NCBI GenBank assembly: GCA_019114245.1
Contig: DXFX01000103.1
Coordinates: 1 to 59,042, forward strand
DNA length: 59,042 bases
Origin: Candidatus Borkfalkia faecipullorum
GTDB taxonomy: Bacteria > Bacillota > Clostridia > Christensenellales > Borkfalkiaceae
Direction of reading: 5' to 3'
Part shown: in pieces, positions 31,968 to 41,574 of the stretch
Layout: every line of letters begins with the position of its first letter
Numbering within the stretch: the stretch's first letter is position 1
The notes under the pieces: generated by a model
Seen by the model: the letters and a program-made list of their open reading frames with translations, nothing else
Databases searched by the model: none
What the model was told of the DNA's origin: nothing
Position numbers and translations under genes: made by a program

Positions 31968-33647
31968 TCATTTCTTTTTGGCTTCCTGCTTTGCGCGCTT
32001 GGCCTGCAGCTTTGCCTGGTACTTTGCCTCCTCTTCCTCGAAGGAAAGACCCTTCTTTTCGCAATAGGCCTGCAATTCTTTGACGCGCGCCTCTTCCGCC
32101 ATGCGCTCTGCTTCCGCCTCTTCGCGGCGCAGGCGTTCTTCCGGTTCCACCCACTCGATGCCGGCGGCTTCCGCCTCCGCTTTCTGGCGGGCAAGCACCT
32201 TTTTCCTGTCCTCGCCGAGGAATTTCTCCACGCCGAAGAAGAGGACGACAATGGCGGCAAGTGCATACGCACCCGTCTCTATCCAGATATAAGAAACCAC
32301 TGAACCCATTTCTTTGCCGAACGCGCCCAGCATTCCGCTGATGATACCCGTAGCCAGCGGCACGGACGCGATCATGATAGAACTGTACAGAGACATTCCG
32401 AACCCGTCACAGCGGAAGCCGTTTTTCGCTTCCATGTGATCGAGGCAGTCCGCCAGCATGGCGAGGATCATGTATCCTGCGGGTGCGGAGCCGAGGCACT
32501 TGACCGCCACGCCGATGGCGACGACGACAAAGTTGTTGTAGAAAATGCCCGCAAGCACGCCGCCGATGACGCCGATGACCATGCCGATGAACACGATGAG
32601 CTGTTTTCCGAATTTATTGCAAAGGGGTGCGACGAACAGGACCGCGACCGCCATGGGGACGGCGCCGATGACGCCGAGAATGGACATGGCAAAAGCGGGG
32701 TCGAGATCGCCGAAAGCGACGTTGTTGGTAAAGGACTGCATGGAACCGTTTTTGATTCCGCCCGCAAGCTGATACAGCAGATAGAAAATAATGGTGACGA
32801 CGAAGAATTTGTCGCTGAAGATCGCCTTGGCCTGTTTTCCCATAGACGGGCCCTGTTTTTTCTCTTCCTGTTTGTCCTCGCCGGAGGCCATCGTCTCTTC
32901 GGTGACGCGTTCGCGGGTGAAATAGTACTGCGCGATGCAGCCGAGGAAGGTGACCACGCCGATGATGATGAACAGGATGAGATAGCCGTTGGAAGAAGGC
33001 AGGTTACTGCCTTCGGGGCCGGGGAACGCATTGGCGAACAGGAGGATGACCATAGGCATCACGATGGAGCCTGCGCCCGCACCGCCCAGAAACGCCATAT
33101 TGACGAAGGAAGCGAGCACGCTCCTCTGCTTGCTGTTGCGGGTGGAGACGGGGACGAGAGCGCTGTTTGCCGTGTTATAGAGCGGGAACGCGACGGCGTA
33201 GAAGAGATTGTACGCGATGGCGAGCCAGACCATTTTGAACACGGCGTTTTCGATGGGCTGAATGAACATCAGCACGCTTGCGACGGCGATGGTGACGGCG
33301 GAAAGCAGGATATACGGCCTCGCTTTGCCCGCCTTGGTGCGCGTGCGCTCGATGATCTGCCCTGCAACGAGGTTGCCCGCCACGATGAGGATGGCGGAGA
33401 GGATGGGGAAGAGGACGAGGAAGGTTTCCACGCCCTTGTTGCCCGCCGCGATCTCGTCCGCAAACAGGACTTTCTGGAAGTATTCCACCAGATAGGTGCC
33501 GAACAGACAGTTTGCCAGCATTCCGCAGAAGGGGCCGACGAGGTACCCGATGAGCGCCTCCACGGGCTTTACGTTTGCGGATCTGACTTTTGTCCGCGTG
33601 AGCGGGTTGTTAAAAAAGGATGCCCCGCTCTTTTGAGATTGTGCCAT
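31968..33647 (-). CDS. GPH-family sugar:cation symporter with long charged tail
   Basis: This 559-residue membrane protein has 12 transmembrane helices of the glycoside-pentoside-hexuronide:cation symporter family. RTRTKAGKARPYILLSA after helix 2 and FYAVAFPLYNTANSALVPV are typical. The last ~75 residues form an unusual, highly charged predicted coiled coil (many Glu/Ala/Lys, ending QAKRAKQEAKKK) that is longer than the usual cytoplasmic tail. It is the last gene of a GH3-GT2-GPH set and probably imports the glycoside cleaved by the GH3 at 34754. Confidence 0.92.
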   Translation of the reverse strand: MAQSQKSGASFFNNPLTRTKVRSANVKPVEALIGYLVGPFCGMLANCLFGTYLVEYFQKVLFADEIAAGNKGVETFLVLFPILSAILIVAGNLVAGQIIERTRTKAGKARPYILLSAVTIAVASVLMFIQPIENAVFKMVWLAIAYNLFYAVAFPLYNTANSALVPVSTRNSKQRSVLASFVNMAFLGGAGAGSIVMPMVILLFANAFPGPEGSNLPSSNGYLILFIIIGVVTFLGCIAQYYFTRERVTEETMASGEDKQEEKKQGPSMGKQAKAIFSDKFFVVTIIFYLLYQLAGGIKNGSMQSFTNNVAFGDLDPAFAMSILGVIGAVPMAVAVLFVAPLCNKFGKQLIVFIGMVIGVIGGVLAGIFYNNFVVVAIGVAVKCLGSAPAGYMILAMLADCLDHMEAKNGFRCDGFGMSLYSSIMIASVPLATGIISGMLGAFGKEMGSVVSYIWIETGAYALAAIVVLFFGVEKFLGEDRKKVLARQKAEAEAAGIEWVEPEERLRREEAEAERMAEEARVKELQAYCEKKGLSFEEEEAKYQAKLQAKRAKQEAKKK

Positions 33648-33694
33648 GATTTTCCTCCATTCTTATTTTATCGGCGGGGACATCGTCCCCGTTT

Positions 33695-34720
33695 TCAGCT
33701 GCACTTGATCTTTTTGCTGTAATAGAGATACCCTGCCACCATCACTCTGCCGCGCAGGCGGAAAGGCAGCCAGTTGACGAGGGCGGGATAGCTGCGGCGC
33801 AGATAAGCATACATCTGCCCGTCCCGCTCGCGCACGTAGTCCCACAGCTCCCCGAGCGCCGCCTTGCGCCCCGGAATATCTTCCCTGCCGCCCGCGGTGA
33901 ACATCATCGTCAGCATCATGACCACGGAAAGGTAATGCTTCATATACCCGCAAAGGCCGGATTCCAGCCCTTCCAGCTGTTCGTAGGTGTAGGCGCCGAT
34001 CATCTCTTTCATCACGCGGATCTGCTGGTCGTACCGCCGCACGATATTTTTCGCGCTGACCGACTGGTCCTCCCTGCCGATGTAGTAGCGGTACAGATCG
34101 ACGTTGAGATAGTACAGCTTTTTCATGAACGGCAGCGGTTTATAGGCAAAAATGTTGTCCACATAGAAAGTGTGTTCGGGCAGGATCGTGTTGCTCTGGC
34201 GCAGTTTGTCCGTCCTGTACAGGAGGGAGTGCATCAGCAGCACGTTGGATTTATGGAAGCGCTTTACCTCTTCCCAGCCGAAAAAGCGCCCCTGCGGGAA
34301 ATTGTGTACATAACTGCGCACGTAGCGCGCGTTGTCGCACACTTTTTCGTAGACGAAGTTGGTGATGTACAGGTCGGCAAGTTTGCCCGCGTCGCGGTGT
34401 TCCCTGAGCAGCGCCAGCAATTTTTCCAGCGCGTCCCCGTCCAGCCAGTCGTCCGAATCGACCACTTTATAGTAAAGTCCCTGCGCCAGTTCCAGCCCCT
34501 TGTTTACGCCCGAACCGTGCCCGCCGTTTTCCTTGTTGACCACGCGGACGTTGGGATGAATGGCGGCGTATTCCGCCGCGATGAGCGGCGTTTCGTCCTT
34601 CGACCCGTCGTTGACGACGATGATCTCCACGTCCTCCCCGCCTTTGAGCAGAGAATCGATACACCGCCGCATATATCCCGCTGAATTGTAACAAGGAACA
34701 GCAAAGCTGATCAGCTTCAT
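33695..34720 (-). CDS. family 2 glycosyltransferase
   Basis: This 341-residue GT-A transferase uses a nucleotide sugar donor. The N-terminus ISFAVPCYNSAGYMRRCIDSLL and IIVVNDGSKDET give the nucleotide-binding strands, and VVDSDDWLDG near residue 94 supplies the metal-binding DxD. The C-terminal ~120 residues are helical without transmembrane segments. It lies between a GH3 and a GPH transporter gene on one strand, an odd place for a biosynthetic enzyme. It may make a surface glycan or simply share the transcript. Confidence 0.9.
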   Translation of the reverse strand: MKLISFAVPCYNSAGYMRRCIDSLLKGGEDVEIIVVNDGSKDETPLIAAEYAAIHPNVRVVNKENGGHGSGVNKGLELAQGLYYKVVDSDDWLDGDALEKLLALLREHRDAGKLADLYITNFVYEKVCDNARYVRSYVHNFPQGRFFGWEEVKRFHKSNVLLMHSLLYRTDKLRQSNTILPEHTFYVDNIFAYKPLPFMKKLYYLNVDLYRYYIGREDQSVSAKNIVRRYDQQIRVMKEMIGAYTYEQLEGLESGLCGYMKHYLSVVMMLTMMFTAGGREDIPGRKAALGELWDYVRERDGQMYAYLRRSYPALVNWLPFRLRGRVMVAGYLYYSKKIKCS

Positions 34721-34753
34721 AAATTAAACTCCTGTGCGCGGAGGGCGGCCGCT

Positions 34754-37168
34754 TTATCCGTTTGTTTTTTCGTCTTTCTTTTCTTTGGAAAGGAACTGCC
34801 CCAGTCCCTTGAAGAAATGTCCGTTGCAGATCATGAGAATGGCCTCCATCTGTCTGCGGGACATTCCGCCGAATTTTGCAACGCCGCGGATGGGCTGGTG
34901 GTATACGCCCATCATGATGGTGTTTGCAAGCGTGCGTTTGCCGATCCCCCACAAGAACATATGCGCAAAGCGCACGGCTCCGGAGACCCATCTCGCCACC
35001 CAGCGGCGCGCAAAGCGCAGATCTGCCATCGTGCAGTTTTCGTCGATGACCATGCGGCGCTTTTTGTAGAAACGATAGCCCGCATACGGCACTTCCCTGC
35101 CCAAAAGGACGGCAAATTCCTCTTTCTCGACGTCGTTTGCCTTGCCGCTGTAATAGGAAGGGAGCTGCTCCGCATTGTACGGATTTTCCGCACCCGTTCC
35201 CTCAATTTCAATGCAATCGATGAGTTTGAGATCCTGCGAAGAGGCGCCCACGTACACTTCGTACGCGCCCCCTTCTACCTCCCATGCGGAGGTCTTGACG
35301 TTGTAATAGCGGAAGGTGCGCTTGTCGAAGGGGATCTCCACCTTCCTGCTCTCGCCCGCCTTTAAAAAGACCTTTGCAAAGCCCTTGAGCTCGATGGCGG
35401 GGCGGAACACCTTTGCGTCCTTTTTGCCGACGTACAGCTGCGCGACTTCCGCGCCGTCCGTCCTGCCCGTGTTTGTCAGCGTGAAGGTGACGCCCTTTTC
35501 GTCCGCGTGCAGGTCGGAATAGGCAAAGGTGGTATAGCTGAGCCCGTAGCCGAACGGATAGCGCACGGCGACGTTTGCCGTCGAATAATAGCGGTAGCCG
35601 ACGTACAGCCCTTCGCGGTATTCCACGCTCATCGCCTTGCCGGGGAAACGGGAGGCGGAAGAGCAGTCCTCGTATTTATACGGGAAACTTTCGGCAAGTT
35701 TGCCGGACGGGTTGACCTTGCCCGTCAGCACGCCCAGCAGGGCGCGGGCGCCCGCCTGTCCGCCCAGGCAGGCATAGACGATGGCGTCTGCCTTTTCTAT
35801 GCAGCCGAACTCCACCGCGCTGCCGCCCACGAGCACGGCGACCACTTTTTTGCCGAGTTTTAAAATTTCGGAAAGCACTTCCAGCTGATTGGCGGGGAGC
35901 TTCATGTCGCGGCGGTCGATGCCCTCCGCCTCGCTCACCTCGTCCAGACCGATGAAAAACACCACCGTGTCGCACTCTTTCGCAAGCTTGAGCGCCCTCT
36001 TTTTCAGGCCGTTTTTGCGCTTTCCGTAGCGGTCGTAACCCTGTTCGTAGCCGGCAAAGTTCAGGGCAAATTCTTCCTCGCAATCCACCGCGCTCGTCAG
36101 CTTTGTGGGATTGACCACCGAGGAGCCCGCCCCCTGATAGCGGGGATTTTTGGCAAAATCGCCGATAAAGCAAACTTTCTCTGTCGCGGAAAGCGGGAGG
36201 ACGTCCCCCTCGTTTTTCAGCAAAACGAGGCTTTCCTCCGCGCATTTCTGCGCAAACACGTCGTGGTCCTCTTCGTTGAATTTTTCGGGCGCGTTTACGA
36301 TGCTTGCGTGCGTATCGAAGATGAGGGAGAGCAGCCTGTCCAGGCACTCGTCCACCAGCTTTTCGTCCAGCCTGCCCTCTTTGACCGCCCTGACGATGTC
36401 GTCGTTGCCGTACTTGCAGCAGGGCATTTCCAGCTCGTTGCCCGCCTTGACGCCTTCCACGCGGTCGTTGCAGCCCGCCCAGTCGGTGACCACCACGCCG
36501 CCGTAACCCCATTCTCCGCGCAGAATGTCGCGCATGAGGTGCATATTCTCGTTGGTGTGCGTGCCGTTGAGGCGGTTGTAGGAGGACATGATCGTCTGCG
36601 GATTCCCCTCCTCGATGGCGATCTCAAACCCCGTGAGATAGATCTCGCGCAGGGTGCGCTCGTCCACCACGGAATCGATGACCATGCGACGCTCTTCCTG
36701 GTTGTTTGCGGCAAAGTGTTTGAGGCAGGCGGAAACGCCGTTTTTCTGAATGCCGCGCACGTAGGCCGCCGCCATCTTGCCCGCCAGGACGGGATCCTCG
36801 GAAAAATACTCGAAGTTCCTGCCGCAAAGGGGATTGCGCTTGATGTTCATGCCCGGCCCCAGCAACACGTTGACGCGCTGGGCCGCCGCTTCCTCGCCCA
36901 GCTTTTCACCCAGCTTTTCGCCGAGATCGGTGTTCCAGCTGTTTGCCATCGCCGCCGCCGTGGGAAAGCAGGTGGCGGGAATGCTGGCGTTCAGACCGAG
37001 ATGGTCGGACGCCGCCGCCTGTTTGCGGAGTCCGTGAGGGCCGTCCGACAAAAACGCCGAAGGAATGCCGTACTGTTCGTACTCCGTCGTCGACCAGAAG
37101 TCCCTGCCCGACATGAGAGCCGCCTTTTCCTCTATGGTCATTTTCTGAATGATTTCCGCATATTTCAT
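34754..37168 (-). CDS. glycoside hydrolase family 3 with C-terminal extension
   Basis: This 804-residue protein without signal peptide has the GH3 barrel (LLGPGMNIKRNPLCGRNFEY near 101, CLKHFAANNQEERR near 148, nucleophile Asp229 in GGVVVTDWAG), the alpha/beta sandwich and a fibronectin-III-like domain. An extra ~140-residue C-terminal part contains two mildly hydrophobic helices (GAVRFAHMFLWGIG; RRQMEAILMICNGHF), a type of tail I have seen described in Clostridial GH3 proteins. The ATG at 37168 is preferred because AGAGGGG lies upstream. It leads the operon with GT2 and GPH. Confidence 0.93.
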   Translation of the reverse strand: MKYAEIIQKMTIEEKAALMSGRDFWSTTEYEQYGIPSAFLSDGPHGLRKQAAASDHLGLNASIPATCFPTAAAMANSWNTDLGEKLGEKLGEEAAAQRVNVLLGPGMNIKRNPLCGRNFEYFSEDPVLAGKMAAAYVRGIQKNGVSACLKHFAANNQEERRMVIDSVVDERTLREIYLTGFEIAIEEGNPQTIMSSYNRLNGTHTNENMHLMRDILRGEWGYGGVVVTDWAGCNDRVEGVKAGNELEMPCCKYGNDDIVRAVKEGRLDEKLVDECLDRLLSLIFDTHASIVNAPEKFNEEDHDVFAQKCAEESLVLLKNEGDVLPLSATEKVCFIGDFAKNPRYQGAGSSVVNPTKLTSAVDCEEEFALNFAGYEQGYDRYGKRKNGLKKRALKLAKECDTVVFFIGLDEVSEAEGIDRRDMKLPANQLEVLSEILKLGKKVVAVLVGGSAVEFGCIEKADAIVYACLGGQAGARALLGVLTGKVNPSGKLAESFPYKYEDCSSASRFPGKAMSVEYREGLYVGYRYYSTANVAVRYPFGYGLSYTTFAYSDLHADEKGVTFTLTNTGRTDGAEVAQLYVGKKDAKVFRPAIELKGFAKVFLKAGESRKVEIPFDKRTFRYYNVKTSAWEVEGGAYEVYVGASSQDLKLIDCIEIEGTGAENPYNAEQLPSYYSGKANDVEKEEFAVLLGREVPYAGYRFYKKRRMVIDENCTMADLRFARRWVARWVSGAVRFAHMFLWGIGKRTLANTIMMGVYHQPIRGVAKFGGMSRRQMEAILMICNGHFFKGLGQFLSKEKKDEKTNG

Positions 37169-37236
37169 ACCGATCGCCCCTCTTTCTTTTTTTCTGTTTC
37201 CGCCGCTCAGCGCGCGGAAAGCCATAATTCGCTAAT

Positions 37237-37265
37237 AGTATAACAGAGAAATTTTCAAAAAACAA
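37237..37265 (-). promoter_or_regulatory. promoter of the GH3-GT2-GPH operon
   Basis: On the minus strand TTGTTT (37265-37260) and TATACT (37242-37237) have a 17-base spacer. The leader to the ATG at 37168 is ~62 bases. Confidence 0.65.
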
Positions 37266-37360
37266 GATTTTGTCCTAATCTGTGCTTTTTTTTACATAAA
37301 CTGCACTTTCCGCCCCCGCTCTGACCTCTTCCTCTCTTATAATGCCGCGCGCGGGCGCGC

Positions 37361-37386
37361 AAAAAAAAGGAGCGGAACCCGCTCCC
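37361..37386 (-). terminator. intrinsic terminator of icd
   Basis: GGAGCGG and CCGCTCC (37369-37385) form a short GC stem with a three-base loop, and eight T follow on the minus strand. It is 33 bases past the icd stop. Confidence 0.8.
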
Positions 37387-37418
37387 TTGTACACGGGGCC
37401 GCCGCCCCGAATCATCCT

Positions 37419-38630
37419 TTACTGCATTCTTGCCGCGACGGCTTTCAGGAAAGCGCGCGAATCCAGCTTTTGCGGCACGATCCCATCCGCATGGAAGAGG
37501 GGGATGAGGTCGCCCGTCATCTTTCCGCTCTCGATGGTGGCAACGGTGGCCTGTTCCAGCTTTTTGGCGAATGCGCACAGTTCGGGGGTGCCGTCCAGCT
37601 CGCCGCGCTTTGCCAGCGCGCCCGTCCACGCAAAGATGGTGGCGACCGAGTTGGTGGAGGTCTCCTCCCCTTTCAGGTGCTTGTAATAGTGGCGGGTGAC
37701 CGTGCCGTGCGCCGCCTCGAATTCGTAATTTCCGTCGGGGGAAACGAGCACGGAAGTCATCAGTCCCAGAGAGCCGTACGCCGTAGCGACCATGTCGCTC
37801 ATCACGTCGCCGTCGTAGTTCTTGCACGCCCAGAGAATGCCGCCCTCCGAACGCACGATGCGCGCCACCGCGTCGTCGATGAGGGTGTACATATATTCGA
37901 TGCCTGCCGCCGCAAATTTTTCCTTATATTCTTTATCGTAAATTTCCGCAAAGATATCCTTGAAGTGATGGTCGTACTTTTTGGAAATGGTGTCCTTGGT
38001 GGCAAACCACAGGGGCATCTTCACGTCCAGCGCGTAATTGAAGCAGGAACGGGCAAAACTTGCGATGGATTTGTCCAGATTGTGGATGGACTGCACGATT
38101 CCGTCGCTTTCCCTGAAATCGTGGATGAGCAGCTTTTCCACGACGCCGCCCTGTTCGTCCTCGACGACGAGGTACGCCTTGTTCCCCTGCTTTACCTGCG
38201 TTTCCACGCCCGAATACACGTCGCCGTAGGCATGACGGGCGAGCACGATGGGCTTTTTCCAGCCGGGGATATACGGGGTGATCCCCTTTGCGAGGATGGG
38301 CGCGCGGAACACCGTTCCGTCCAGAATGCGGCGGATGGTCCCGTTGGGGCTCTTCCACATCTGTTTGAGTTTATACTCCTCCACGCGCTGCGCGTTGGGG
38401 GTGATGGTGGCGCACTTGACGCCCACTTTATACTTCTTGTTGGCGTTTGCCGCGTCGACGGTCACCTGATCGTCCGTCTTGTCGCGGTTGACAAGCCCGA
38501 GATCGTAATATTCCGTTTTGAGGTCGACAAAGGGCAGAATGAGATCTTCCTTGATCCACTGCCAAAGGACGCGCGTCATTTCGTCCCCGTCCATTTCCAC
38601 GACGGGGTTTTTCATCTGAATTTTGGACAT
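37419..38630 (-). CDS. icd: NADP-dependent isocitrate dehydrogenase
   Basis: This 403-residue enzyme converts isocitrate to 2-oxoglutarate and CO2. It is the homodimeric type related to eukaryotic [25 protein letters not shown] at the start, [16 protein letters not shown] for substrate binding, IYDKEYK, then [17 protein letters not shown] metal ligands (seen as [13 protein letters not shown]) and [12 protein letters not shown] chose the ATG at 38630 with GAGGTG upstream. It has its own promoter and terminator. 2-Oxoglutarate supply for glutamate synthesis is its likely role. Confidence 0.95.
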   Translation of the reverse strand: MSKIQMKNPVVEMDGDEMTRVLWQWIKEDLILPFVDLKTEYYDLGLVNRDKTDDQVTVDAANANKKYKVGVKCATITPNAQRVEEYKLKQMWKSPNGTIRRILDGTVFRAPILAKGITPYIPGWKKPIVLARHAYGDVYSGVETQVKQGNKAYLVVEDEQGGVVEKLLIHDFRESDGIVQSIHNLDKSIASFARSCFNYALDVKMPLWFATKDTISKKYDHHFKDIFAEIYDKEYKEKFAAAGIEYMYTLIDDAVARIVRSEGGILWACKNYDGDVMSDMVATAYGSLGLMTSVLVSPDGNYEFEAAHGTVTRHYYKHLKGEETSTNSVATIFAWTGALAKRGELDGTPELCAFAKKLEQATVATIESGKMTGDLIPLFHADGIVPQKLDSRAFLKAVAARMQ

Positions 38631-38661
38631 GCAAGGCACCTCGTTTAATTTCTTTCGTATT

Positions 38662-38690
38662 ATTTTAACAGAAAATCCGATTTTTGACAA
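38662..38690 (-). promoter_or_regulatory. promoter of icd
   Basis: On the minus strand TTGTCA (38690-38685) and TAAAAT (38667-38662) are separated by 17 bases. The start codon lies ~31 bases past the -10 box. Confidence 0.75.
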
Positions 38691-38768
38691 GCATTTGCGC
38701 TTTATTCTGCCCTGCTTGCACAAATCCGAGCCGAAAAAACGGCGCAAAATAATTTGCGCCGCAGAAAA

Positions 38769-39896
38769 TTATCCCCTGTTTTTCCCCGTGAGAGCGGGGG
38801 AAGAGAGCACCCCGCAGTTTTTCAGCATTTTTTTGCCGCTCTTTGCCATGTGATCGCAGATGCCCTGCTCGATGAGGCGGGTGAGCATCTCTTTGAAATC
38901 GGAAAGCTTATCGCAGAAAAGATACCACGCCAGAGAGCCGGGGACGGTATTCATCTCGTTAAAGTACACGTCTTTCCCCACCACCAGAAAATCCGCCCGC
39001 ACCACGCCGCGCAGGCGGAGGCGGCGGTACAGCATCCGCGTGATGCTCTGCACCGTTTCCGCCGTGACGCGGGGAAGATCGGCGGGAAACTGGGAAGCGT
39101 GTTCCTTTCCCCCGCCCAGGTACTTGTCGCCGAACGTGAGAAATTTGTGCTCCGTTTTCGGTTCTTCGCAGGGGGAAACGACGTACTTATCCCCGCTCTT
39201 GTAGCAGGCGCAGTTGATCTCGCGACGGCGCTCGAAATATTTTTCGGCGATGAGAAGATCGTCGTAGGCAAAGCCCGCCTGAATGGCGGCAACCAGCCGC
39301 GCGCGGTCCTCGGCGACCGTGATGCCGATGCTCGAACCCTGCCGCGCGGGCTTGACGATGACGGGATAGCCCAGCCGCTCCTCGATGACGCGCAGGGCAA
39401 ACGCGCCGCGCTTGCGGTACTCCTCCTCCCCGATGCGGAAATAGGGCGCCGTCTTTACCCCCAGCGCCTTGGCGACGAGCTTGGTGAGCGTCTTATCCAT
39501 GAACAGCGCGGAGGGCGCGGCGTCCGGCGAGGCGTTGGGAATGCCGTTGAGATCGAGCAGCGAGGAGAGCGCGCCGTCCTCCCCGCCCATGCCGTGGCAG
39601 CAGTTGAGCACGCAGTCGATCTTCGCCACCGTTTTGATCTTATTTTTATGTACCGTACACAGGTTTTGCCCGCAAAAGAGCGCCTTTTTCCCCTTTTGCA
39701 GATACCCTTCCCGACGAAAGGAAGAGGCGTCGGACAGCGCCGCGCCCGTGTAAAAATCCCCCGCCTGCGAGAGGTAAACGGGAAAGGCGGCGTACCGCTC
39801 GGGATCGAGCAGATTGACCGCCATCACGCCCGTGATGATGGAAATTTCGTTTTCGCAGGACTTGCCGCCAAAGACGACCGCGATGTTTTTGCGCAT
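38769..39896 (-). CDS. ddl: D-alanine--D-alanine ligase
   Basis: This 375-residue ATP-grasp enzyme joins two D-alanines for peptidoglycan precursor synthesis. Visible are VVFGGKSCENEISIIT at the N-terminus, HGMGGEDGALSSLLDL near residue 85, the ATP-binding VIVKPARQGSSIGI near 150, and the metal-binding YFNEMNTVPGSL near the end. The ATG at 39896 follows GGAGG. It lies 58 bases after the MurF-like ligase gene on the same strand, the usual murF-ddl partnership, since MurF uses the D-Ala-D-Ala made here. Confidence 0.95.
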   Translation of the reverse strand: MRKNIAVVFGGKSCENEISIITGVMAVNLLDPERYAAFPVYLSQAGDFYTGAALSDASSFRREGYLQKGKKALFCGQNLCTVHKNKIKTVAKIDCVLNCCHGMGGEDGALSSLLDLNGIPNASPDAAPSALFMDKTLTKLVAKALGVKTAPYFRIGEEEYRKRGAFALRVIEERLGYPVIVKPARQGSSIGITVAEDRARLVAAIQAGFAYDDLLIAEKYFERRREINCACYKSGDKYVVSPCEEPKTEHKFLTFGDKYLGGGKEHASQFPADLPRVTAETVQSITRMLYRRLRLRGVVRADFLVVGKDVYFNEMNTVPGSLAWYLFCDKLSDFKEMLTRLIEQGICDHMAKSGKKMLKNCGVLSSPALTGKNRG

Positions 39897-39954
39897 AAAA
39901 AAACACCTCCGCCAGAAAATTTTTCCGCTTTGGTGTTTCTTATGCAATCTCTTT

Positions 39955-41562
39955 TCAGTACACGTCGGGCAGGTCGTTGAGGAACAGGACGGTGTCCCCT
40001 GCCTGCAAATAAGAGGAAAGCTTTTTCTTTGCGTCTTCCAGCGTGGGAACGACGGCGAGTTTTTCCGCGTCGCCGCCCGCTTTGAGGTACCCGTTTTTGA
40101 CGGCGCCCACCAGCGTATCCCCGACGAGCAGGACGAGGTCCAGCCCCGTCAGCTTTTCGCCGAAGGCAAAGTTTTCTTTCTCTTCCAGAACGCCCAGTTC
40201 CACGATGCCGGGCGTGACGACGATCTTTCTGCCCTCAAACAGGCGCAGTACGGAAACGGCTTCCGCCGCCCCGCGGATGTTGGCGTTGTACGCGTCGTCC
40301 AGCACGGTGACGCCGCCCGATAGGATGGGCTGCAGGCGGTGCGGGACGCATTCGAGGCGGGAAACCGCCTGCTCGATCTCCTCCGCGCTCATACCGAGTT
40401 TGTACGCCATTGCCGCCGCCAATGCGACGTTGTACGCGCTGTGCGCGCCGAGAAGTTTGCACGAACATTCTACCTGTCGGATGCCCAAAGCCAGCTTGAA
40501 AGACGTTCCCTTTGCGGTGCATTTTACGTCCAGCGCGCCGCATTCCCCGTGCTCCCCTACCGGCACTTTGACCAGATTTTTTATGTACGGTACCGCTTTT
40601 TCCATACCGATGTCCCCATACACGGCAAAGCCGCCCGCCTTGGTGCCCGCAAAGATCTCGCTCTTTGCCGCCACGATCGCCTCTTCCGAGCCGAAAGTTT
40701 CCAGATGCTGGGGGCAGATCCCCGTGAGGATGCAGTGATCGGGCTGTACCAGTTCGCACAGCTCGGCGATGTCGCCCGCATGGCGCGCACCCATTTCCGC
40801 AATGAAGAAGTCGCAGTCCAGCCCCTTTTCCACGCTCCTGGCAATGCCCAAGGGGGTATTGAAGGACTCGGGCGTGGCGATGACTTTATAGCGGGCAGAG
40901 AGGATCTGCGCGAGATAGCTTTTGACGCCCGTCTTAGCAAAGCTGCCCGTGACCGCGATTTTCACGCATTTCGCTTCGTGCAGGATGCGCGCCGCCTTTT
41001 TGAGGTACTTTCTGTTGCGCGCGGAAGAAAAAGGCTTTTCCAGCGCGTTTGCAACGACCAGCAGCCAGGGCTGGAGCAGGGACAAGAGCGCCAGCGGCAG
41101 ATAGCGCAGGTGGGAAATGAGGGCGACCTCGGTAAAATACGCCAGCGCGTTGGCGCCCACGATGAGCGCAAACGCCAGCACGGCGAGCACCAACAGGTTG
41201 AGGGCGTACACGCGCTTTGCGCGCGCAGTGCCGCGCAGCGGCACTTTGAGGGCGCGGCGCTCGGCAACGCAGTACAGGCTGACGAACAGAGGAATGCTGA
41301 CCAGCGGCACATACCCCGCCCATTTGCCCGCAAACGAGAAGGCGATGCCCAGCACCAGCATGGACAGCGCGATGAGAAAGGCGAGCAGGGTGAAGCGCGA
41401 GCGCGTCATGTTGCCCTTTCGCCCCAGCCAATGCGCGTAGCGCTTTGCGGCATAGCCGCTCTGCTGCAGGGCGCCCAATGCGTTGAAAACGCACAGCCCG
41501 AACAACAGCGCCGCACCCAGCGCGATGACGACGTATTCGGTTACGGAGATGAGTGTGAACAT
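39955..41562 (-). CDS. MurF-like ligase with N-terminal membrane domain
   Basis: This 535-residue protein fuses a ~175-residue membrane part (about five transmembrane helices) to a Mur ligase. The ligase keeps MurF hallmarks: FIAEMGARHAGDIAELCELV, the HLETFGS segment, the central LGAHSAYNVALAAA and the late VLDDAYNANIRGA. It would add D-Ala-D-Ala to the UDP-MurNAc-tripeptide at the membrane face. The P-loop is TGSFAKTGVK (Gly206-Gly212) instead of the usual TGSNGKTTTK: the Gly before Lys is Ala209 and the following Thr is Gly212. It may still bind ATP through Lys210/Thr211, or serve a modified role. Confidence 0.85.
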   Translation of the reverse strand: MFTLISVTEYVVIALGAALLFGLCVFNALGALQQSGYAAKRYAHWLGRKGNMTRSRFTLLAFLIALSMLVLGIAFSFAGKWAGYVPLVSIPLFVSLYCVAERRALKVPLRGTARAKRVYALNLLVLAVLAFALIVGANALAYFTEVALISHLRYLPLALLSLLQPWLLVVANALEKPFSSARNRKYLKKAARILHEAKCVKIAVTGSFAKTGVKSYLAQILSARYKVIATPESFNTPLGIARSVEKGLDCDFFIAEMGARHAGDIAELCELVQPDHCILTGICPQHLETFGSEEAIVAAKSEIFAGTKAGGFAVYGDIGMEKAVPYIKNLVKVPVGEHGECGALDVKCTAKGTSFKLALGIRQVECSCKLLGAHSAYNVALAAAMAYKLGMSAEEIEQAVSRLECVPHRLQPILSGGVTVLDDAYNANIRGAAEAVSVLRLFEGRKIVVTPGIVELGVLEEKENFAFGEKLTGLDLVLLVGDTLVGAVKNGYLKAGGDAEKLAVVPTLEDAKKKLSSYLQAGDTVLFLNDLPDVY

Positions 41563-41574
41563 CTTGATCCTCTC

